DNA from: Himantopus leucocephalus
Taxonomy: Eukaryota; Chordata; Aves; Charadriiformes; Recurvirostridae
DNA length: 64,000 nucleotides
Direction of reading: 5' to 3'
Assembly: GCA_003993805.1 (NCBI GenBank)
Contig: RSEF01000003.1
Coordinates: 86,293,099-86,357,098, forward strand
Position 1 is the first letter of the stretch. The number at the start of each line of letters is the position of its first letter. Both the position numbers and the translations under genes were made by a program. Of this stretch, positions 22,470 through 32,400 are shown in pieces. Below the pieces are notes generated by a model. The model made no database searches. It saw only the letters and a list, made by a program, of their open reading frames with translations, and was not told the DNA's origin.

Positions 22470-22662
22470 CGCGTCCGTTTAGCGGCCGGGCTCCGGGCTG
22501 AGGTGGCGGCCGTGGGGACGCGAGTTTGCGGACTGCTCGCCGCTTCCCCTCACCTCGGCGGCCACCTTCACCGGGGAGGCGGCACGAAGAGGCGCGTCGC
22601 CTCCCCTCCGCTCCGGGTGGCGGCGGTCCTCTGCCGTGGCGGGTGACAGCCCTGCGGGCCAG
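22470..22662 (+). other. RWDD2A: Putative RWDD2A non-coding first exon (5' end approximate)
   Basis: GCGGGCCAG is followed by the donor GTGAGG at 22663, and an acceptor (CGTTCCAG) lies 22 bp upstream of the RWDD2A ATG at 22996. The pair predicts a GC-rich 5' UTR exon starting in the CpG island. The 5' boundary is a guess. Confidence 0.45.
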
Positions 22663-22676
22663 GTGAGGCTGCCGGC

Positions 22677-22686
22677 GCGCATGCGC
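22677..22686. promoter_or_regulatory. NRF1-type palindrome GCGCATGCGC (second)
   Basis: An identical palindrome 246 bp from the first, just after the putative RWDD2A first-exon donor. Being symmetrical, it can serve either direction. Confidence 0.55.
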
Positions 22687-22995
22687 GGCCCGGCCGCGGC
22701 GGCCCCGACCCCGACCGCCCGGAGGCCGCGGTGCAGCATCCCCTTCGCCTCTCCCTACGTGGCGCAGGCTCCTTTCTGCAGCGTGGCTGTGGAGCACGCC
22801 CGTGAGGGGGACTAATTTCTAAGCGTTTTGTACCCAGCTGTATTTAATGCAAGTTCTGTTCTTAAAAAATAGTGGTGTTTCCCGGCGGAGGTCGGCTTGT
22901 TCGGTTGCACGGCGTGGTGCTAAACCTCACTGTGTGTTAAACCCCGGGGGTTGACTCCAGGGTTCTCGTTCCAGGTCTCTGTGGGAGGCAGTGCA

Positions 22996-23193
22996 ATGGC
23001 TGTCACGGTAAAAGAATGCCTGGAGCTCCAGCTGCAGGAAGTGGAAATGCTCCTTTCGATGTTTCCCAAAAAAGGTGAAATAAATCTGGATGAGGATGCT
23101 GTGCCTGGCATGCAGCGCTACCTGAGAAACGCTGATGGAGCTCTGCCCCCACAGCTTGAATATTCAATTGCTATTGATGTAGGGGAGGCAAAG
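22996..23193 (+). CDS. RWDD2A: RWDD2A coding exon 1
   Basis: ATG at 22996 gives [20 protein letters not shown] through [10 protein letters not shown], the first half of the RWD fold. It ends in phase 0 with donor GTGAGA. An upstream acceptor at about 22974 shows that transcription starts in an earlier non-coding exon. Confidence 0.94.
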
Positions 23194-25656
23194 GTGAGAA
23201 ATTCTGCACAGATCTCTTCACATGTGTTGTTTTTGTTACTCCTAATGCAGACAGTTAAAAACTCTGCACTGAAAAAAAAGGGAAACTCCCTAATTTCTGT
23301 TTGTTGTTTCAAAAGGCAAGAGTAACAAAAAGCTCTTCATTTTAATTACTCATTTGACTCTTAACTTGATTTGGGCAAGAAAGGCTAATAGAATAATTGA
23401 TAGGAATGGACAACCAACATCAGCGGCATGCACAGTGTTCACAAGGGCTTAGCCAGGGTTGTACTTACATGAGTGTTGTTTGTTTACTGTTTTACAGAGA
23501 GTTGTGTGTTACAAAAGCAATGGAAATGGTGCAGCTCCCCCATGGGAAAACGTGTGTTGGACTTTACATTATTCTAGCAAAACTGCCCTGTTATTTCTCA
23601 CTTCCACCCCTTGCCACGTATTCATTGATGTGTGTTTGAAATACACTAATGTAAAAATAACCCTAAATGGCAGAATAAGAAGAGGCACACAAACAGTAAA
23701 ACAAAACCAGGCTATGAACTGCAATACAAACCCCAAAACTTAGAGTATAAGGACTTCATCTAATAGTTCATCCAATTGAAGAAAAAGTTATGTGTGACAA
23801 CTAAGTGTTGTATATACTTGCATAGAGAACACAGCTGTTAGTGTAGGTCTGAGCATATAATAATGCAATGACGGGAAATTGAAAACTGACAAACTCAGCC
23901 TAGGAGTACATGCATTTTCCTAGGAATAAGGGTAATTAAACATTAGAACAGTTTACTGGGTTAACAAGGTGGCCTCGATTGTTTGGAAACTTAAGTACAG
24001 GCTTAGGTATACTTCTAAAATGCACTCCTTCACCATTCTTCAGAGAGAAATTTTATGAACTGTAGGGAGAGCTTCTGCACAAAGAATTTTTTTCCATAGC
24101 GGATTGTCAAGGAACTTGGAAAAATAATTAGTCTGTTCACAATTCGCTTCTCTCTGCAGGACTAATAATTTGATTGTGGACTGTAGTGAAAGTCTCCTAA
24201 TGGTGTACGAGAGCCTCAAGCACTGAAGGCACATGAATCCTCTCCTGCTGTTGGACCAGAGGCAGGGTTCAGTGTCCAAAGAACTGAGTTGCTCCATTTT
24301 AAGACACTGTAGGAATAATGGAGAGAAATTCAACAGCCTGTGGTTTGTAGGAGATCAGGCAAGACAATCTAGAGGTTTCCCCAGCCCAAAACGCACGCAG
24401 ATCTTTTTATCCCCTATAATCCTGAGAATGCTTCCTCTATTAGGGTGGATACTTGGTTAAAATAATAATAATGCCTCTATACACAATATGTACAATCATA
24501 AGCACTGTTTTTTATAACTCTTGGCCTTGTTTTCTTGGGGTAGATCCAGCAACTGGGCTGAGTTCGTTGATCAGATATGTGTTTAGTAAGGGACAACATC
24601 CTCAAAAGCCACTTACCCCTTGACTCTGCCAGACTGGTAGTTTATCGCTGCAGCAACACTGAGCACGTACTGAGAACATGCAATAGAAATGTCCCTACAG
24701 CATAACTGTGTACCTTCTTGCAAGCCACAGCATTATTTCAGTAAACAGCAGAAGGTAATGTTAGATATGTTGGGAAGGTCCCAGCATGGTGCAACAAAAG
24801 GAAAGGAGTAAACAAAAGGAAAGTGGAAGAAGTAATTCCAGTCTTTAGGAAGTTGCAATCTTAGTTACATCTCCTCATAATTTGCCTTTGACAGGGAAGA
24901 AGAGTCTAGCGTGTCTTTCAGTAGCTGCAGAATTCATTTTCTTTTTGTGTGTGTATGTGTGTGTGTTCTGTTTTTAAGGTAAAAGTGGAATTGCAGGTGC
25001 TGCTGCCTCATATGTATCCTCACGTAGCTCCTCAGCTTTTTGCAAGATCAAATGCGCTGCACAGACAGCAACAGTTGCAGCTCAACACTGGTCTCGCTTC
25101 TCACGTCAGCTCTTTGGATTCAGGTGAACTGTGTGTATTTGAAGCTGTGCAATGGGTGAAAGACAACAGCCTGCCTTACCTGGAAAACAGTAAGATCTCT
25201 ATTGAAAGTGCTTCAAAAGCAGTTGTAGTTAAAGAAACATTGCATCGCATGTGGATTTACAGCCATCATATATACAGGCAGGAATTGAGGAAAAAGATTT
25301 TTGACTGTGCAAAGAAGTTAAATCTGACTGGCTTCTGCCTAACGGGGAAACCTGGTGTCATCTGTGTGGAGGGACTCAGAGAAAACTGTGAAGAGTTCTG
25401 GCGTGTTATTAGGTATCCCAACTGGAAGCATATTTCATGCAAGCATGTGGAGAACATAGAAACGGAGAGAAGCATCGATAGTCTTCGTCTCTTTCATGCT
25501 TTTGAAGACCTGCAGTTTCAGGCACATGGCGATTACGGCCTGAGGAACGACTATCACATGGATCTTGGCCAATTCCTAGAATTCCTGAAACAACATCAAA
25601 GTGGACACATTTTTCAGATTTTATTTGGTGTTGAAGGCAAACTCTCAGACAAATAA
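22996..25656 (+). CDS. RWDD2A: RWD domain-containing protein 2A (complete coding region, two exons)
   Basis: Exons 22996-23193 (66 codons) and 24979-25656 (225 codons plus TAA) make a 291-residue protein, about the same length as human RWDD2A. The N-terminal half is an RWD fold (about residues 10-135) with the hallmark YPxxxP seen as YPHVAP at 79-84. The C-terminal half (about 165-285) is the DUF1115-type domain, with [36 protein letters not shown] and [19 protein letters not shown]. No catalytic function is established for the family; RWD folds usually mediate protein-protein contacts, so its role is unknown. The start is chosen at [19 protein letters not shown], which aligns with the family start. 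The gene is divergent from PGM3 and convergent with ME1. Confidence 0.96.
23194..24978 (+). other. RWDD2A intron
   Basis: A 1.8-kb intron of ordinary sequence, ending with a short GT repeat (about 24946-24966) just before the acceptor. No repeat family or exon was recognised. Confidence 0.7.
24979..25656 (+). CDS. RWDD2A: RWDD2A coding exon 2 (with stop)
   Basis: The acceptor (GT-rich tract ending TGTTTTTAAG) is followed by [20 protein letters not shown] and the rest of the protein to [10 protein letters not shown]. The stop TAA is at 25654-25656. The whole C-terminal domain sits in this single exon. Confidence 0.96.
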   Translation, partial: VKVELQVLLPHMYPHVAPQLFARSNALHRQQQLQLNTGLASHVSSLDSGELCVFEAVQWVKDNSLPYLENSKISIESASKAVVVKETLHRMWIYSHHIYRQELRKKIFDCAKKLNLTGFCLTGKPGVICVEGLRENCEEFWRVIRYPNWKHISCKHVENIETERSIDSLRLFHAFEDLQFQAHGDYGLRNDYHMDLGQFLEFLKQHQSGHIFQILFGVEGKLSDK

Positions 25657-26204
25657 GAGAAACTGTAAGGAGTTCTAATTTTGGACAGCAAGAGATGACG
25701 CTAACATTGAAATATTGTGCCTTATAGCTACTGTGAAATGGGAAACTGTTTAACATACAAGAAGAATGGTTCATGTAGTTAATCTGAGCTTCTGTTCTGA
25801 ATTACCACATATTTTTGAGAGGTGTTCGCTTATTTTCTGAGACCCTAGAACTGCTATTTGTCACTATGAGCCATGCCTCAAAGTGCTTGCAAGGTGATAA
25901 AAATCCCACACTGTAGTATCCTGAATTGCGGACTTCTGTCTCCTCACCTCTACTGTGCTGTCTGTTACTAAGCTGAGGTGCAGCCCTGCAGTTAACTTCT
26001 GCATACAGTTGTGGGATATCAAAGTGGCTGCAGTCGCAGATTAACGTGGCTTCCAACACAAAAGCACAACCAGCTCAAGGAAATCTCACCGCTTGTGCAC
26101 GCAATGTCTCTTACTCCTCTGCAAAGCATCTGCTCTCACTTCATTCAGCTAATCCATGGAACACAAAGGCTCCTGTCCAACCACAGGGCCAAGCTTTGCT
26201 TTTA

Positions 26205-26210
26205 AATAAA
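26205..26210 (+). terminator. Candidate RWDD2A polyadenylation signal AATAAA
   Basis: The first AATAAA after the RWDD2A stop, 549 nt downstream, followed by a G-rich stretch as expected for a downstream element. Later AATAAA copies at 26533-26538 and 26998-27003 are alternatives. Confidence 0.5.
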
Positions 26211-27222
26211 GGGCAGGGGGAAGGAGAAAGAGGCCCACATCACCCGTCCCCTTGTATGCTTTGGGTAGTACCTATACAGTTATATTGCTCGTACCACCAT
26301 TTTTGCAATCCTCTTCCTATCATCTCATTACGGTCTAGTTATGTTAATAGTAATTTTTCAGCTGCTCAGCTCATGGCATTTTATATTTACATTGGTAAGC
26401 CAAGCACCTTGGAAATGAAAATGTGTAAGATGAGACAAAAAGTTTAGCGTTTCCTCTGTTTTTCCCCTACATTACATAAGGAAATATATGTAAAATATAG
26501 AAAAGTGAAAAACGTATATATATTATATATTAAATAAAAATACATATAACTTTACCGATATTTCCTATGTCAAATTAGACAATTTTCCAACAGCTTGTAA
26601 CAGGAAATGATATTAATGGCTCATTAGGCAGCGCTTTCCTATGGGGTAGTGTGCTGAGTGTGTATTTAGATAGTGAATACCAATTCAATCTTCCAGTTTA
26701 CAATGGATTATCATATTTAAATGTTATCAATGTACTATGTAGATGAAGAATGCTACTGAAAAGCCCCCGGTAGCTGTGCCCTAAAGAACCTAAAGCAACT
26801 TACTGCATTCCACTTTGTCACTGAGCACCATAGTATGAAAATTGGTACTGAGCAATGAAAGCAGACTTAATGTTGAGCTGTAGAGGTTTGGCTGTTTGAA
26901 TCCAAAACCCAGGCCATTTTGACAGCAGATATTTAAAGACTGTGTTTCAGTACACTCAGCTGACGACTACAAAAATAACAGATATTATTGTATTTCAAAT
27001 AAACCACAAGGAAGTGTTCTAATACTTTTCTAATAATAGCAATATATTGAAACACAGAGGATGGTAGTGTTTCTGGTTGCTCCGAATGAGATTAACATGC
27101 ATTCCTTCACTGTGGTAAGTATATTGTTTGTATGATCACAACTTTGGCCAAAAGCACACTAAGGCAAAAATATTTCCAGGTTCCCATTGTGCAATGAGGG
27201 AGAAAGTGCCTCTCTGCTTTGC

Positions 27223-27505
27223 GAATTCGAAATTCGCGAATTTTAGACCTGCAATCTAAAGCTGTGGCAGAGCTGAGGGCCTGGACAAATAAAATTAATT
27301 TTTGGTTTTGTAGAGATAATCTCTATAGTATAACAATAGAAAAAATGGTCAAGTACGCTTTGTTTNGAATTCGAAATTCGCGAATTTTAGACCTGCAGTC
27401 TAAAGCTGTGGCAGAGCTGAGGGCCTGGACAAATAGAGGGCCTGGTTTTGTAGAGATAATGTCTATAGTATAACAATAGAAAAAATGGTCAAGTACGCTT
27501 TGTTT
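27223..27505 (+). repeat. 140-bp tandem duplication separated by a single N
   Basis: Copy 1 (27223-27365) and copy 2 (27367-27505) both begin GAATTCGAAATTCGCGAATT and end CAAGTACGCTTTGTTT. They differ by a few substitutions and a small replacement in the middle (after ACAAATA). The lone N at 27366 is the joint. An assembly artefact is likely. Confidence 0.88.
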
Positions 27506-28791
27506 CCAGAAGTGTCCAGAAAGTACATTCCATTTTCTGTAGCGACTAGTAGTTCTTTGGGGGTTTTTTAGAACGTTGATGTGTGAGCGCAGATTCCACA
27601 CGATCATGACTCAATAAAACAATTTGCATTGAGTCCTGTTGGGAAGCTGCCAAATGATAAACTTTTTCCTGTAAAGTAGCAAAACAGACTAGTTTAGAAA
27701 CAGGCCTTATCCATGAGATTTCAAGCAGAAGGAAACGGGAAGGGCAGCACTGGCATAGGTCAGAAAGTCTGTGCAGGAGGATGGTCAAGCAGTTCAGAGT
27801 TAGAGCTGTCTAAAGCTTTATTCTGAGCACAAGCTTTGTTCATTCATTTTTTCGGAAGGAGGAAACCACATATAGTACAATCCAATCGTGTATCCTCCTA
27901 AGGAAAACCACAGACTCATGAGTTTTATTTCTGGAAATGCTGATTATGAATCCATAGTAGTACAGGTTCGTGAGTAGTGTCCCTGGATGCTTCCAGTGAG
28001 GTTTGCAGAGGGAATCACTTTTTTTTGTAGAAGATTAAGGGTCACTGCCAGGTATCACTTTTGATAACTGGTTGACAGATGAGAAAGGGTAAAAAAAAAA
28101 GTAAGAATACATCTTTAGTTGAAATTAGTGTGTAGATGAACATACTCAGCATGCTGAATTATCAGTGAAGTTACAAAAACTATTTTAAAGACCATATTGA
28201 AGAAATTGAGCTAACCACATCATTCAAATAGTAGTAAGCGAGAGAAGTAATCAGTAAATATCAAAGAATGAATAAAATGTGTTTGCTACCCCCATAATGA
28301 TGGACTCTTCCCCATAGTAATTATTCATTTAGTAGATCTCAACTGAGTGATTTGGGAGTTTGTTACAAAGAATAATACATATACGATGTGTGTTTAAAAA
28401 TACATTGGCCTCAAATACTACAGGAATTCATTAGGTTCAATATATAAAAACCCTACCACTAGCCAGATAACTGATGTTTATAAGAAAATACTTAGTAAAA
28501 AAAAAGTCTATTGATATCATTTTGATACTCCCTTTTTGTCAAGAACATGGAGTCCAAGCAATTCCATGTACTTCAGGCCAAACAATTGCCGCGTATCAGA
28601 ATGCCAGTTGTCTTGGTGGGGGAATGAAATCTTGGATTGTTTACAGGACTTCAGCTTAGCTAAGTAAAGTTAAAAATAATCTAATTAGATGTGAACAAAA
28701 GGTTCTGCAGGTTCAGTTCTTGTCAGAAAATTTTCATTACTCCACACAAGAGTGACCAATAAGGCTTTGCTTTGGAGGAAAGTATTCTAAC

Positions 28792-28797
28792 TTTATT
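28792..28797 (-). terminator. Candidate ME1 polyadenylation signal AATAAA
   Basis: About 460 nt past the ME1 stop on the - strand. A closer one at 29079-29084 (about 180 nt) and farther ones at 27924-27929 and 27817-27822 also fit, so alternative 3' ends are possible. Sequence alone cannot rank them. Confidence 0.3.
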
Positions 28798-29259
28798 GTT
28801 GTTTAAAATTTGGGGTTTTTTTCTTAAATAATAGCTTGACAATTTATGCAAATTGCATTGTGCCCTGTAATGGATTAAACAGTCATCGTATGCATTTCTT
28901 AATTTTCAGTGGTACCTTTTGACTGCTTAAGTTCTTACTGACATTCATGACAAAACTCTCAACTCGAGATGCAACCACTTACTTTGATAACAAAAACGTC
29001 TGTCAAACTATAGCGTAGGATAGCTCAATTAAAATAACAAAATAACCAAACAACACAAATATATTTCTCATATTAATTTTTATTTTCTGATGTATAATTC
29101 ATATGATTTCTTGATCTGGGTTTCTAACCAAATATTACAATTTAGAAAAAATTTTCTGCATCTTAAAAAATCAGCTATTCTTAAGCTTCCTAGGCAGAAA
29201 TGTTCTGAATATTTAATGCTTTTTAACTGCTGCTACTTTGTTCATTCTTCATTAAATAT

Positions 29260-29418
29260 TTACAGTTTCACTTTCATTGCTTCTTCAGGCCAGGTGTAGG
29301 AGTCAGCCACAAAGCTGTTATAATCGGTACTGTAAACCTGAGAGCGGATGAAGGCTTCTAGGTCCTTGGGCTGAGGATAGGTGGAGGCATTGTTATTCCT
29401 GTAGGCTTCTTCTGCGAT
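29260..29418 (-). CDS. ME1: ME1 last exon (14 by human numbering) with stop
   Basis: After the acceptor CATCTTTCTAG it encodes [20 protein letters not shown], then [15 protein letters not shown] and EEAMKVKL, with TAA at 29260-29262 (52 residues). It aligns with the end of vertebrate ME1. Confidence 0.96.
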   Translation of the reverse strand: MAEEAYRNNNASTYPQPKDLEAFIRSQVYSTDYNSFVADSYTWPEEAMKVKL

Positions 29419-32400
29419 CTAGAAAGATGCATTAAAACCCTAATCAGTGCTGATAAACTGTTTGAGTACATTTAACAGGATTTAAAAGTAGGAATTCGTT
29501 CAAAGTCAAGATAAGAAGACTGCTCCGGTGCTGACAGTCACCTATATTCACACTGTATCTGGGCTAGCATACAGCGAATAAGACTGTGAACAGGATGATG
29601 TTTGTGTTTAAGTGAGTCTGACTCATGCTACTTTTAAGCAGGATTACGTGTCGTTGCTGTTAGAAATACAGTGCCTCTCCCTGGCCAGTAATATCTTAGC
29701 TTTTATTGTGCAGCCGTAGATAAAATATTCCACAAACCCCAAACACAGATACAATTTCTGCTTTTCCATCATCGAGTTACCCTGGTTTACTGTCTTCTCC
29801 AAAGCACTGTAAGAAAAATGTGATTTGTTCAAAGCCTCCATGCTCCCTGCATATTAGAGAAGTTTATTGTTTGCCATAGTTTGATAATATATTTCTTAAA
29901 GGTAAACTCGCGAGAAGAAATTAGTCCTACACAGTGCAGAGGTTTAATTCTCGAGATGGTTGGGGGAAATACGAATATTTGCTTGCTTTTTGCTCAACCA
30001 GACCATACCTAAGTGCATCAATTATGCATCACAAGTATAGCTGCAACAAAAATGAAATTTAGAAGGGGTTGGAGCCCACTCAACACATCAAAGTAGCCTC
30101 TCATGTCTGAAGAGCACCTACTTGAGAATTGTAGATCTTCAGACTGGACATTCATCTATGAAACAAAAGAAGTTTGACGGACTGGTTTTAGGCAGCAGCA
30201 CTGCATAGGAAGCAGATCGGCTTCAAACTGTATTTGGCAAACAGATGCTCCCACTTGGAATAAAAGGAAGATGGTCCTCTTTCTGCTCTCCTTAGGTCTC
30301 TCTTTAAAACACACATGTTTTAGCTTGGTGAGAAGCTGAGACCCCAGGTTACCGTATTTAGATTCCTTTGTAGGATTGATCTGAAGCCCAACCTGACCCG
30401 ATTGAGAAGCACTTCAGGTGTTTATGTAAGAGTTCAACTTCAGGTCTGTGTGCCTAATTATCACAGTTGAATAAGGTCTGAATTTATACCCCACATTCGG
30501 TATTCCAAAAAATTTTGAGATTATTCCTCCCCTGGAAAAGACAGGGCCATCACTAAACCTCTTGGGCTGTATGAGCCACAATAGGTATTTGCAGGAATAA
30601 AGGTTCAACAGAGATGAGGCAGAAAGAACCATTTGGTAACATTTTCCTTTTTTGTATTTTATATAACACACAAAAGTAGAGGAGGAATTTCTGTCACTGT
30701 GTTTCTGCCAAGCACACAGGCAGTTTGATTTTGCCTGAGGAATCTAGGTAACATTTTGACATCTACAGAACAGAGTTATTACTTGCCTAAGACAACATGA
30801 ACTGTGAGAAGGATTTTTTTTTTAAATATTCAAAATGAGTGAAGCTAAGGAAACTGTTTCATGCATGAGGGTTCCTTGTTATTCTTTCAAAACACTATGC
30901 AATAAGTGGAATTATTCACAGTAAGGTGACCAAGACAGAAAACAATAATCAGAGTAAAAAAGGTCACAGACCAGCAAAATAACCTCCTAAAATGCTGAAC
31001 GCCCCCTCTCCCCCTAAAAAAAAAACCAGAACAAGGGAGGAACTAGGGTAAATACATTCTTTGAAAGCCGCCTTCTCTCCAGGGCAGCCAAATTTCTGGG
31101 GAAACTGTGGGTTTAGGTCAGTTACTGAAAATTCATCTGTATCAGCTCCGTATTTGCCCGTAAAAACCAACCAACCAACCCCTGACCCAAACCTGAGCCA
31201 TAAACAAAAAGCATCCCCTGTAGCTAGTTATTCTGATAGGCCACAGTAAGGATGGGAACAAAAGGGAACAGTGCCTGGACAAAGGGTGACACTTACTGTC
31301 TTGACAGGCAACTGATCACCGTGAAGGGCCAAAAGCCTTCAGCAGTGCAGCTCGCGTGACTGCACGCCTGGGCAACTGCTCCCAAACTGGTGGACAGCAC
31401 AGTTTGGGCTCTACAGACATAAACACATGCTATGGTTCCATACCCTTCCTGCTTGTATTGGGATTACATTTCCGTTTATGAATTTAAATTTAAATTTGAA
31501 ACTGTTGTTACTTGTCCAAGATTGATTGACGTAAACCAACTTCAACTTGTGTGAAGGTGTGTTAGCTGATCAAAGCAAATGCTCAATTACGTACAGAGCA
31601 TGGGAAGAAAAGAAGCCGCGAAAGACTGAAATGACTTACCCTCACAGCAATTTTCAGTGACACGTGCTGAATAGTGACTAAGGGAGGGTACAGACGACCT
31701 TCCTGTAAATTCTCCTCTGAAACTTGCTGAGCTATTACCTAGAAATAAGGCAGACAGGTTTAATTTGAAATGCAGATGCAGCTGTAGCTTTATTAGACAG
31801 TGATCTAGTCTTAAGCAAAGAAATGGCTCCGCTTTGGCAAATCATGCAGATACTGTTGAATCCACCAAGGCAACGTTTTTTACAACCAGCCTTGTCATTA
31901 GGAGTAGCTACACAAGAGCTAGAAATTTAGGGAGTTATGCCCTTTTCTCACTCAGATAATAAGACTTATTCAAGTCTTGAATAAGTCCATGACACATGTA
32001 AACTAGCAAATAGTTAACTGTGTGCTATAAATTCCAGCCATCAATTGTAGCTGGGTCAAAGACTTACAAAATTAAAGAAGCAGATGTTATTCTGACAGTC
32101 GTCAAGTCACCCTGTGCAGAGAATAGAGCTGAAATTCTTAAGTGTAAAATGCTTTGAATAAAATTACTGGTGCCTGAGCAGGTTTGTGGTGTGTCCAGCT
32201 CACACATCTGGTCTCTGTGAGATTATAAAACTAAGTATGGTCAACCACAGAACAAAGTGAGATTATCCAGGGTCTTTTAAAGCCCTGCTGGTCACTGCAG
32301 CCAGGTTTAGAAATAGAAGGTCTAACGCTAAATTCTGGCTTGCTGGGACAGTGTTGCAAGAAAAAGTCTGTCCACTGCACTTGAAGGCTGCAGTGGGTCG

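Larger units (their letters stand above)
22000..22750. promoter_or_regulatory. CpG-island divergent promoter of PGM3 and RWDD2A
   Basis: About 750 bp of dense GC and CpG lie between the head-to-head genes. Visible elements: many GC boxes (GGGGCGGGG type) around 22355-22415; a reversed CCAAT box (ATTGG) near 22329; and two exact GCGCATGCGC palindromes, the NRF1 consensus core. There is no TATA box at an obvious position, as is usual for CpG-island housekeeping promoters. Several long open frames here are GC-driven artefacts. Confidence 0.85.
25657..29259. other. Convergent 3' intergenic region, RWDD2A / ME1
   Basis: 3.6 kb holding both 3' UTRs. It includes an AT-rich patch (26500-26545), a duplicated 140-bp block split by an N (27223-27505), and several - strand AATAAA candidates for ME1 (seen as TTTATT near 29079, 28792, 27924 and 27817). 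No additional gene was recognised. Confidence 0.6.

Noticed and set aside
21996..22646. Open frame of 216 codons on + strand and others on - strand over the CpG island
   Set aside because: Pro/Arg/Gly/Ala-rich translations in every frame are what very GC-rich DNA gives. The region fits a divergent promoter and first exons.
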